A stretch of 64,000 bases of DNA. Source: Bacteroidaceae bacterium. GTDB lineage: Bacteria > Bacteroidota > Bacteroidia > Bacteroidales > Barnesiellaceae_A. Shown one piece after another: positions 48,751-56,093 of the stretch; position 1 is the stretch's first letter, and each line of letters begins with the position of its first letter. A program made the position numbers and the translations under genes. Under the pieces are notes generated by a model. That model was not told the DNA's origin, made no database searches, and saw only the letters and a list, made by a program, of their open reading frames with translations. Where the stretch lies: the NCBI GenBank assembly GCA_017481745.1, contig JAFUOV010000009.1, forward strand, positions 194,823-258,822, given 5' to 3'.

Positions 48751-48961
48751 AATAAATTTATTTATTTTTTATCCCGAACGCAGCTATCTTGGGCGTTAGC
48801 CAAAGAAAATTCGATAAGTGAGAGGAGAACAAAATAAATTTATTTATTTTTTATCCCGAACGCAGCTATCTTGGGCGTTAGCCAAAGAAAATTCGATAAG
48901 TGAGAGGAGAACAAAATAAATTCATTTATTTTTTATACCGAATGCAGCTATCTTGGGCGTA
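48722..48961. repeat. 82-bp tandem repeat (two full copies plus partial third) of an imperfectly palindromic intergenic element
   Basis: Copies start at 48731, 48813 and 48895. Copies 1 and 2 are identical over 82 bases; copy 3 matches for about 66 bases with three substitutions, then diverges at 48961. With its left flank the first copy has terminal inverted repeats AAGATAGC ... GCTATCTT (48722 to about 48790) around an A/T-rich core, giving a REP- or MITE-like appearance. There is no reading frame, no unique spacers, and no CRISPR character. It lies between cdsA and holB. The unit reads outward into cdsA with a good promoter; in copies 2 and 3 that box is altered. Confidence 0.85.
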
Positions 48962-49029
48962 AGTTGGTGATATAAACTAAACCGGCAGTGCAGTGCGTGT
49001 AAAATATGTGGCTCTGTGCGATTGGTGTA

Positions 49030-50157
49030 TCAGTTTTTGAGTAGTAAAATCATCTTAATGGCGATGTCGAAAAGTACGATTTTGGCATTGGCATTCTGAC
49101 CGATGTCGCTTTCGGCACTGCCAATGATGCGCATAATCTCTTGTACGTTACGCTCGTTGATGAAGGGTGCAAATCGGGTTGAGAATTGCTCCTCTTCGGC
49201 AGTCATATAGTTTAGCCCCGGCTGTGCTACATTATATATATAGTTTTCACGCACCATACGACCGGCATATGAGAGGAAGCGGCGTAAGCGCTCACGACCC
49301 AGATCGGCAGTCTCTTCGCTCCACGCCTTCAGCTCCTTGATACGGCGGGCGTAGGCAAGGCGCATGAGTTGCACAAATAGTTGGAAGAAAAGCTGATTAT
49401 CCTCGTTGAGCGACAGGTTGTCGCATGCCTTCAAGTAACTACCGCCCGACAGATGTGCGATGGCGCGTGCATCGGTGTCGGATATGTGATATTGATGTTG
49501 CAACGCCTCGGCAATGGTGTCGAGAGGCAGTGCAGGGAGGTTTATCCGTTGTACGCGTGAGCGGATGGTGGTGAGTAGTAGGTCGGGCTCGTTGCTCACC
49601 AAGAGGAATATTGTGTTGGGGTAGGGTTCTTCAAATAATTTCAGCAGTTTGTTGGCGCACTCGACATTCATACGTTCCGGCAGCCAAATAATCATGATTT
49701 TGTAGGGCGACGAAAAACTTTTCAGTGTCATTTTACGCCATATTTCGTCGCTCTCGTCGGCATAAATGATGGCTTGCTTGTTCTCGGCACCCATCGCTTG
49801 CAACCACTGGTCTATGCCAAAGTAGGTGTTTTTGCCAATAAATTCGCTCCAAGTGGGTAGGTAGTCGTCGCAGTGAACTTTCTTCTTGTCTTTGTTGCGT
49901 ACCATGGGAAAGACAAAGTGAAGGTCGGCATGCGACAGAGCGTTGTATTGTCGACATGAGGGGCACTCGCCACATGCATCGTATTCGCCGCGGTTGGTGC
50001 AATGTATGTAGCGAGCGTATGCCATAGCCATTGCGAACTTGCCTACACCTTCGTTACCGGCAAATAGTTGTGCATGAGCTATATTGCCCGATTGTACCGA
50101 GCGTATGAGGCTCTCCTTGAGGGCATTATGACCGATTACGTCGCTGAAGAAAAACAT
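49030..50157 (-). CDS. holB: DNA polymerase III delta' subunit
   Basis: A 375-residue AAA+ clamp-loader subunit. N-terminal FFSDVIGHNALKESLIRSV and the P-loop-like GNEGVGKFAMAMAYARYI are followed by the zinc module CTNRGEYDACGECPSCRQY. The middle has the HADLHFVFP strand and NKLLKLFEEP with the SRV-containing LTTIRSRVQRINLP (SRC-like motif). The Walker A reads GVGKF with Phe in place of Thr/Ser, in keeping with delta' subunits that do not hydrolyse ATP. Single gene with its own promoter. Confidence 0.92.
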   Translation of the reverse strand: MFFFSDVIGHNALKESLIRSVQSGNIAHAQLFAGNEGVGKFAMAMAYARYIHCTNRGEYDACGECPSCRQYNALSHADLHFVFPMVRNKDKKKVHCDDYLPTWSEFIGKNTYFGIDQWLQAMGAENKQAIIYADESDEIWRKMTLKSFSSPYKIMIIWLPERMNVECANKLLKLFEEPYPNTIFLLVSNEPDLLLTTIRSRVQRINLPALPLDTIAEALQHQYHISDTDARAIAHLSGGSYLKACDNLSLNEDNQLFFQLFVQLMRLAYARRIKELKAWSEETADLGRERLRRFLSYAGRMVRENYIYNVAQPGLNYMTAEEEQFSTRFAPFINERNVQEIMRIIGSAESDIGQNANAKIVLFDIAIKMILLLKN

Positions 50158-50200
50158 ACGATTGTTGCGATATTATTGTTTGCTTGATTATCTTGTAGTG

Positions 50201-50230
50201 CAAAGATATGATTTTTTACCTAAATGTCAA
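50201..50230 (-). promoter_or_regulatory. holB promoter
   Basis: On the minus strand TTG (50230-50228), a 19-base spacer and TATCTTTG (50208-50201) form a consensus Bacteroidota promoter about 44 bases before the holB start. Confidence 0.75.
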
Positions 50231-50253
50231 TTTGTTTGCTACAATTAGGCATG

Positions 50254-51105
50254 TCAATCTCTTTCTATTGATTTAAACCATGCATTTACTTTATCGCTAT
50301 AACGTGGCGATAGAGGTATTTCGGGCACATCGGTGTTGTTCATTTCAAGGAAAATTCCTTCGCGTTGTCGACGTATAACACTCACATATTCGAGGTTAAC
50401 CATGTATGAGCGGTGGCAACGTACTATGTCGACGTCGGCAAGATATGTTTCAAGCGCCTTGAGTGTGTTGCGAAGTAGAAAGCGAGATATGCCGTTTTTC
50501 TTTTTATAGAAAATGCACACATAGTTGTCGGCAGCCTCAATATATAATATATTGGTTTTCATGACCGATAGTCGCAGCACTTGTCGCTCGTCGTAAAAGT
50601 CGATCATGCGTGTTCCGCTGTCAACCGGCAGTATCTCGTCGCGGTCTTCAAGCCTTTTGTTCTTTTCTACCCACGAGAAGAACATAAAACTGAGCAGATA
50701 GGGGATGACCAATATAAGAATGGTGCTGAAAAATGAGTCTTTAAATGTCGTTATTGCATTGGCGTTTGGCTCAATAGAGATGATGATAATGGTAAAGAAT
50801 AATGACATGAATAACACCTCTACGAGTATCCATAGCCAATATTGTATATACATGAGCTTCTGCTTTTTATGCCAAAAGTACATGACTACTCGACTCAATG
50901 CTATGACTACGAAACCTATTGTAACTACCATAGCCGAGTATATAATAAAGTATATAGAACTCTTCTCTTGTACCCACATGCTCGAGCCAAAAGGTTGGTA
51001 GATATTAATGAATACAATAGCATATATGGCGGTAAATACGACCATTTTTATTTGGTTGTATTTCTCGCATAAATATTCGGGTATTATTTTGGTCAGTCCG
51101 TACAT
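50254..51105 (-). CDS. Membrane-bound LytTR transcriptional regulator
   Basis: A 283-residue protein with four hydrophobic segments in residues about 20-145 and a cytoplasmic LytTR DNA-binding domain at about 175-280. LytTR features: ILYIEAADNYVCIFYKKKNG, RNTLKALETYL, VRCHRSYMVNLEYV and the final PLSPRYSDKVNAWF. It has no receiver domain, so it may sense a membrane signal directly instead of being phosphorylated. No target gene is obvious: the neighbours are holB and, across a 470-base gap, a DoxX protein. It has its own consensus promoter. Confidence 0.85.
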   Translation of the reverse strand: MYGLTKIIPEYLCEKYNQIKMVVFTAIYAIVFINIYQPFGSSMWVQEKSSIYFIIYSAMVVTIGFVVIALSRVVMYFWHKKQKLMYIQYWLWILVEVLFMSLFFTIIIISIEPNANAITTFKDSFFSTILILVIPYLLSFMFFSWVEKNKRLEDRDEILPVDSGTRMIDFYDERQVLRLSVMKTNILYIEAADNYVCIFYKKKNGISRFLLRNTLKALETYLADVDIVRCHRSYMVNLEYVSVIRRQREGIFLEMNNTDVPEIPLSPRYSDKVNAWFKSIERD

Positions 51106-51576
51106 CTTCCAATAGTTTTTGCAAAGATAATGATTATTTCTTAAGTGTCAATTATTTTCATATAATTTCTTTATACGCTCGAGTTTATATGTAAAATTAG
51201 TCCCTAAATAAATAATTTCACCCCAAAATCCTTATTTTAGCCACAAAAATCGCTTGTATAGCCCTTAAATTTGGAAATCATATTTTTGTGCTATTTCTTT
51301 GCATCACACAAAAGAAAATAATTCCCTTTCATTGTGTAAATGTAAAGTTTAGTTTCAGAGTAACGTTCAAGTTTTGATTGATGATTTATCCACGTTTTAC
51401 TCGTGATGAGGGAGTGGAAAAACAAATGAATACCGGTCGTGAGATTGGTATTCTTTGTTTATAGATATATCTCAAATGAATAATATTTATATGTTGTACT
51501 TGAGATGAGCGATTTGCAAGAGGGTGCAAACCTTTGTTATACATCTTTGTTTTATCTCTATAAATAAAATGTTGTT
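51106..51576. other. Intergenic region without a gene between the LytTR and DoxX genes
   Basis: This 471-base A/T-rich stretch holds the LytTR promoter (51122-51151), a TATTTTTG -7-like box on the plus strand at 51281-51288 without a well-placed -33, and a weak 7-bp hairpin (GAATACC/GGTATTC, 51428-51453) followed by TTTG. No reading frame above about 60 residues fits, and no known RNA pattern was recognised. It could hold a leader or small RNA for the DoxX gene. Confidence 0.5.
51122..51151 (-). promoter_or_regulatory. Promoter of the LytTR regulator gene
   Basis: On the minus strand TTG (51151-51149), a 19-base spacer and TATCTTTG (51129-51122), the same form as the holB and cdsA promoters. 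The -7 box lies 17 bases before the start codon, so the leader would be very short. Confidence 0.72.
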
Positions 51577-52032
51577 ATGATGTATAAATTTCTCTTTCCG
51601 CGTTACAGTAACACGCCCGTTATGTCAATGTTGTTATTGGCTTTGAGGTTGCTTTTTGGTATCTTGTTTATGGCACATGGTTTTGACAAACTATCCAATT
51701 ACACTGTCATTGCCGATAGTTATCCGAGTTTTATGGGATTGGGCGGTAAGTTTACGCTGTTGCTTACCATGTTTGCCGAGTTGGTGTGCGCTGCTGCCTT
51801 TATTTTAGGTTTTCTGTTTCGTCTGGCGGTAATACCTATGATAATAACAATGCTTGTTGCTTTTGTGTGGGTGCATCATGGTGTGGTTGCCGAGGGCGAA
51901 TTGTCCTTTATTTATGCTGTTATGTTTGTTATTTTGGCTATTACGGGTCCCGGACTCTATTCGATAGATGCTCCTGTTGGTGAATATCTTATGTATAAGG
52001 ATGATACCCGTACTAAGCGAGATAGCGAATAA
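51577..52032 (+). CDS. DoxX-family membrane protein
   Basis: A 151-residue protein with four membrane segments. The DoxX pattern is clear: LALRLLFGILFMAHGFDKL at about 22-40, FMGLGGKFTLLLTMFAELVCAA, FLFRLAVIPMIITMLVAFVW, and a last helix before a hydrophilic tail (YKDDTRTKRDSE). Members include thiosulfate:quinone oxidoreductase subunits and many of unknown role in redox or stress physiology. Nothing in the neighbourhood narrows it. Confidence 0.88.
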   Translation: MMYKFLFPRYSNTPVMSMLLLALRLLFGILFMAHGFDKLSNYTVIADSYPSFMGLGGKFTLLLTMFAELVCAAAFILGFLFRLAVIPMIITMLVAFVWVHHGVVAEGELSFIYAVMFVILAITGPGLYSIDAPVGEYLMYKDDTRTKRDSE

Positions 52033-52146
52033 GGGGTGTAGTTTTTCTATATTGGTGTATTCGTAGATATCTTGTAACATTTTACGACCCATTGCCGTTT
52101 TTGACACCGGCTGGTTGTGCTTTTGCGATGGCTATTGTTTATGAAA

Positions 52147-52323
52147 TTACCAAAATTTGTTCAGTTCGCCATTGTATTCGTAGCCCGCATCGGCAAGTTT
52201 CTTTTCAAGTTCAGCGCGGTTGATGTCAAGGTCGTCGCAAAGAGCATCGAGTGAAGGGTAGAAGTCGCGTAGTTTCATATTGACAAAGCTCAATAGCATT
52301 GCCGGGTCGTTGGGTAGTTCCAT
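52147..52323 (-). CDS. DUF4250 protein
   Basis: A 58-residue protein starting MELPNDPAMLLSFVNMKLRD (ATG at 52323; an ATG three codons upstream is possible). The pattern LPNDPAMLLSFVN...YPSLDALCDDLDI and the terminal Tyr-Glu-Tyr...FW are hallmarks of DUF4250, a small conserved protein of anaerobic Bacteroidota and Firmicutes with a helix-turn-helix-like helical arrangement. Function unknown. A TAATTTTG -7-like box is at 52346-52353 on the minus strand. Confidence 0.85.
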   Translation of the reverse strand: MELPNDPAMLLSFVNMKLRDFYPSLDALCDDLDINRAELEKKLADAGYEYNGELNKFW

Positions 52324-52546
52324 AAATAACATTTTTTAGTGCTTGCAAAATTATTCATTTTTTGTGGATAAATTGTGCGATGCAATCAATCAATAATGAA
52401 ATAAAACGGCAATAGAGTATTATTTTGTTGTGTATTAATCTGTTTTAAATAAAAATTCGTGAAGGGCAAAGTGTGTTTATGTATTTGTATAAAATATCGT
52501 TTTGAGAAAAAAAGATAAAATGCGAAAAAGTTATTGCTGTTATGTG

Positions 52547-52575
52547 TTGTATTTGACAAAAAAACGGTATATTTG
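52547..52575 (+). promoter_or_regulatory. Promoter of the iorAB operon
   Basis: TTG at 52547-52549, an 18-base spacer, and TATATTTG at 52568-52575. Transcription would start near 52582, 19 bases before the ATG at 52601, which rules out the longer reading frame beginning at 52502. Confidence 0.75.
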
Positions 52576-52600
52576 TGAACGACTCATAAAACAAGAATAT

Positions 52601-54193
52601 ATGGAAAACACGAAGTTACTTTTGGGCGATGAGGCTATTGCCTTAGGAGCAATCCATGCCGGACTTTCGGGCGTTTATGCCTATCCCGGTACGCCGTCAA
52701 CAGAAATCACAGAGTTTATTCAAGGAAATGCCCTCGCAGCCGAGCGTGGTATTCACTGCCGTTGGTCGACCAACGAGAAGACCGCAATGGAAGCTGCATT
52801 GGGTATGTCGTACATGGGCAAGCGCGCGTTGGTATGTATGAAACACGTAGGTATGAACGTGGCAGCCGATGCATTTGTCAATTCTGCTATGACAGGAACT
52901 AATGGTGGTCTTGTTATTGTAGCTGCCGACGACCCCTCGATGCACTCGTCGCAAAACGAGCAAGACTCTCGTTTCTATGGTAAATTTGCCATGGTGCCCA
53001 TCTTTGAGCCCTCGACACAACAAGAGGCATACGAGATGATAGGAGAGGCTTTTGAATTGTCAGAGCGTTACAAAATTCCCGTATTGTTCCGTGTAGTTAC
53101 TCGTTTGGCACACTCGCGTGCAGTTGTAAAAGTAGGCGCTATCCGCGAGCAAAATCCTATGAGTTATCCCTCTAACCCTCGTCAATGGGTGCTTATGCCC
53201 GCCGTAGCGCGTGTACGTAATGCCGAGCTCGTTGAGCGTCAAAAAGATTTTGTACGTGAAGCCGAAGAGTCAAAACACAACATCTTCACTACTACCGACA
53301 ATCGTTTGGGCGTTATTGCATCGGGTATTGCCTACAACTACTTGATGGAGCACTTCCCCGCAGGCGCACCCTTCTCGGTGTTGAAAGTTTCTCAATATCC
53401 TCTTCCTGTTGACCAAATCAATCGTATGGCAGAGTCTTGCGATAAGATATTGGTACTTGAAGATGGACAACCCTTCATCGAGGAGCAACTACGTGGTGTA
53501 GTTAAGAACGATAAAGTAGAGATATGCGGTCGTCTGACAGGTGATGTTCCCCGCACAGGTGAGTTGACACCCGACAACATTCGCAAAGCGATAGGAATAG
53601 AAGATGCACAAGTATTTGAGCCTTCGCCTCTCGTAGTACCTCGTCCACCTGCATTGTGTCAAGGTTGCGGTCATAGAGATATGTATACCGCTCTCAACGA
53701 GGTAGCTCGTGAATATGAAAACACTCGTGTATTCAGTGATATAGGTTGCTATACACTCGGTTTCTTGCCTCCTTATCGTGCTATCCACTCGGTAGTAGAT
53801 ATGGGTGCTTCTATCACCATGGCCAAAGGTGCATCCGACTCGGGTCAATATCCTGCAGTAGCAGTTATTGGTGATTCAACCTTTACACACTCCGGTATGA
53901 CAGGTTTGCTCGATGCCGTTAACGAGAATGCCGATATTACAGTTATTATCTCTGACAACCTTACAACCGGTATGACCGGTGGTCAAGACTCTGCAGGAAC
54001 AGGTCGTCTCGAGCAGATATGTCAAGGTATAGGTGTAGACCCTGCACACATACGTGTAGTAGTGCCTTTGGCAAAGAATATGGAAGAGATGAAACAAATC
54101 ATTCGCGAGGAGATAGCATACCATGGTGTATCTGTCATCATTCCTCGTAGAGAGTGTATACAAACAGCAAGACGTCATAACAAAAAATCTTAA
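52601..54193 (+). CDS. iorA: Indolepyruvate:ferredoxin oxidoreductase alpha subunit (no C-terminal ferredoxin domain)
   Basis: A 530-residue TPP enzyme that decarboxylates aryl-pyruvates to aryl-acetyl-CoA, passing electrons to ferredoxin. Start chosen at MENTKLLLGDEAIALGAIHA (52601), supported by the promoter at 52547-52575. Features: YAYPGTPSTEITEF (pyrimidine domain), DPSMHSSQNEQDSRFYGKFA, the PALCQGCGHRDMYTAL motif, and the TPP-binding GDSTFTHSGMTGLLDAVN ... SDN. Classical IorA continues with two 4Fe-4S motifs; this protein stops at ARRHNKKS and has none, as seen in other Bacteroides-type enzymes. It starts a four-gene operon with iorB, an aminotransferase and a CoA transferase. Confidence 0.9.
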   Translation: MENTKLLLGDEAIALGAIHAGLSGVYAYPGTPSTEITEFIQGNALAAERGIHCRWSTNEKTAMEAALGMSYMGKRALVCMKHVGMNVAADAFVNSAMTGTNGGLVIVAADDPSMHSSQNEQDSRFYGKFAMVPIFEPSTQQEAYEMIGEAFELSERYKIPVLFRVVTRLAHSRAVVKVGAIREQNPMSYPSNPRQWVLMPAVARVRNAELVERQKDFVREAEESKHNIFTTTDNRLGVIASGIAYNYLMEHFPAGAPFSVLKVSQYPLPVDQINRMAESCDKILVLEDGQPFIEEQLRGVVKNDKVEICGRLTGDVPRTGELTPDNIRKAIGIEDAQVFEPSPLVVPRPPALCQGCGHRDMYTALNEVAREYENTRVFSDIGCYTLGFLPPYRAIHSVVDMGASITMAKGASDSGQYPAVAVIGDSTFTHSGMTGLLDAVNENADITVIISDNLTTGMTGGQDSAGTGRLEQICQGIGVDPAHIRVVVPLAKNMEEMKQIIREEIAYHGVSVIIPRRECIQTARRHNKKS

Positions 54194-54197
54194 TCTT

Positions 54198-54782
54198 ATG
54201 CGCACTGATATAGTACTTTCGGGTGTAGGAGGACAAGGTATCCTCTCTATTGCCACCATTATAGGCGCTGCCGCTATCAACAAAGGTCTTTACATCAAGC
54301 AAGCCGAGGTTCATGGTATGAGCCAACGCGGCGGTGATGTGCAGTCGAACTTGCGTCTCAGTTCTGAGCCTATCAGTTCCGACCTTATACCCCTTGGTGG
54401 AGCCAATCTTATCATCTCGCTTGAGCCTATGGAGGCTTTGCGTTATCTGCCTTATCTCGACAAAGAGGGTTGGATTATTACCAATACAGCACCTTTTGTC
54501 AACATCGACAACTATCCCGATGCCGAAGAGTTGAAGAGTGCACTTGCCAACTTGCCTCACGTAATAGCTATTGATGTAGATGCTATTGCCAAACAAGTAG
54601 CTTCGCCTCGTGCTGCAAACATCGTATTGTTGGGTGCTGCTGCTCCTTTCTTGGGCATAGATATCGAGGAGTTGGAAGAGGGTATTCGCACCATCTTCGG
54701 TCGCAAAGGCGAACAAGTAGTTGAGATGAACATTAAGGCTTTGCGTGCCGGATGTGAGTATGCACAACAAAATATAAAATAA
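54198..54782 (+). CDS. iorB: Indolepyruvate:ferredoxin oxidoreductase beta subunit
   Basis: A 194-residue gamma-type domain partner of IorA. ATG 54198 gives MRTDIVLSGVGGQGILSIAT, the conserved start (GVGGQG), 4 bases after iorA. AEVHGMSQRGGDVQSNLRL and SLEPMEALRYLPYL are typical IorB segments. A longer in-frame start at 54123 lies inside iorA and is rejected. It forms the heterodimer core with IorA. Confidence 0.92.
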   Translation: MRTDIVLSGVGGQGILSIATIIGAAAINKGLYIKQAEVHGMSQRGGDVQSNLRLSSEPISSDLIPLGGANLIISLEPMEALRYLPYLDKEGWIITNTAPFVNIDNYPDAEELKSALANLPHVIAIDVDAIAKQVASPRAANIVLLGAAAPFLGIDIEELEEGIRTIFGRKGEQVVEMNIKALRAGCEYAQQNIK

Positions 54783-54785
54783 GGT

Positions 54786-56093
54786 ATGGAAGTTCCTTTT
54801 AAACAGGATGTTGTAGAGGGTATTCTTTCCGATCTCAACATCAAGCATATAGGTCAAGCAACCATTCGTCAGACTGTAGCAGTATCGAAACGCCTTGAAG
54901 AGGCTACCGGTCAGTCGTTTATACACTTTGAAATAGGTGCTCCCGGTATTCCTGCCAGCCAGATAGGTGTTGAGGCTCAGATTGCAGCACTGCAAAAAGG
55001 TGTTGCCAATACTTACCCCGACATCAATGGTATTCCCGAACTTAAGAAAGCCGCATCGCGATTTGTTAAGGCATTCCTTAATGTCGATGTAGCTCCCTCG
55101 GGTTGTGTGCCCTCGGTAGGCTCGATGATGGGTGTATTGGGTTCGTTCCTTTTGTGCCGCCACCTTTATAAAGAACGCGATACCATCCTCTTTATCAACC
55201 CCGGTTTCCCCGTTCAACCGTTGCAAGCAAAGATGCTCGGTTACAACAGAGTAGACTTTGATATCTACGACAACCGTGGTGAGAAGTTGTATGAGAAACT
55301 CGACGAGATATTGGCTTCGGGCAAAATAGCTGCTATCATCTATTCAAACCCCAACAATCCCTCGTGGGTATGTCTTACCGAAAAAGAGTTGGAGTATATA
55401 GGTAAGTTGGCAACCAAGTACGACACCGTTGTGCTTGAGGACTTGGCATATCTGTGCATGGACGTGCGTACCAACAAAGGTATACCGTTTGAAGCGCCTT
55501 ATCAACCTTCGGTAGCACATTATACCGACAACTATATCCTCTTGCTCTCGGGCTCGAAGATATTCAGCTATGCCGGTGAGCGTATAGCAGTTACAGCCAT
55601 GTCGGACAAACTTGCCAAACGTAGTTTTGACTACTTATTGGAAGAGTGGGGCATGAGAACAGCCGGCGATGCCATGGTATATATCGTTACTTACGCCTTG
55701 TCGTCGGGTGTATGCCACTCGGCACAATATGCGTTGGCAGCCATGTACGATGCAGCATGCGATGGCAAGCTCAACTTCGTAGAAGATACTCGCCTCTATG
55801 CCGAGCGTGCCGAAGTGGTGAAAGAGATATTCATTCGCAACGGTTTCCACATTGTATATGATAAAGACCTCGATGCCAACATCAGCGATGGTTTCTTCTT
55901 TACAATGGGTCGTAAAGGTTTTACTGGCGATGAACTTCTTGCCGAATTGTTGCGTTATGGAATATCGGCAATCTCGTTGAAGTCGACAGGCAGCCGTCAA
56001 GAAGGTATCCGCGTATGTACCTCGAAAGTATCGGAGTGCGACTATGCTGTGCTCGACGAGCGATTGAGGATTTTTGATGCTAATAATAAATAA
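54786..56093 (+). CDS. Class I/II PLP-dependent aminotransferase
   Basis: A 435-residue fold-type I aminotransferase. The substrate/cofactor features are FEIGAPGIPASQIGV near residue 50, IYSNPNNPSWVCL (the NPNNP loop), LEDLAYLCMD (Asp that binds the pyridine nitrogen), and the Schiff-base Lys in LLSGSKIFSYAGERIAV. Its N-terminal 35 residues form a helical extension not found in AspC-like enzymes. It sits 3 bases after iorB and overlaps the CoA-transferase gene by one base, so it very likely supplies the 2-oxo acid for IorAB. Aromatic amino acid specificity is inferred from context, not from residues I can name. Confidence 0.9.
   Translation: MEVPFKQDVVEGILSDLNIKHIGQATIRQTVAVSKRLEEATGQSFIHFEIGAPGIPASQIGVEAQIAALQKGVANTYPDINGIPELKKAASRFVKAFLNVDVAPSGCVPSVGSMMGVLGSFLLCRHLYKERDTILFINPGFPVQPLQAKMLGYNRVDFDIYDNRGEKLYEKLDEILASGKIAAIIYSNPNNPSWVCLTEKELEYIGKLATKYDTVVLEDLAYLCMDVRTNKGIPFEAPYQPSVAHYTDNYILLLSGSKIFSYAGERIAVTAMSDKLAKRSFDYLLEEWGMRTAGDAMVYIVTYALSSGVCHSAQYALAAMYDAACDGKLNFVEDTRLYAERAEVVKEIFIRNGFHIVYDKDLDANISDGFFFTMGRKGFTGDELLAELLRYGISAISLKSTGSRQEGIRVCTSKVSECDYAVLDERLRIFDANNK

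Noticed and set aside
48731..48961. CRISPR array
   Set aside because: The 82-bp units abut with no unique spacers, only three copies exist, and no cas gene is near.
51428..51453. Hairpin GAATACC/GGTATTC as terminator or small RNA
   Set aside because: Only seven base pairs with a 12-base loop and no clean T-run; kept only as a remark on the intergenic region.
52502..52600. N-terminal extension of IorA by 33 residues
   Set aside because: The extension lies across the -33/-7 promoter at 52547-52575, and the peptide has no likeness to IorA N-termini.
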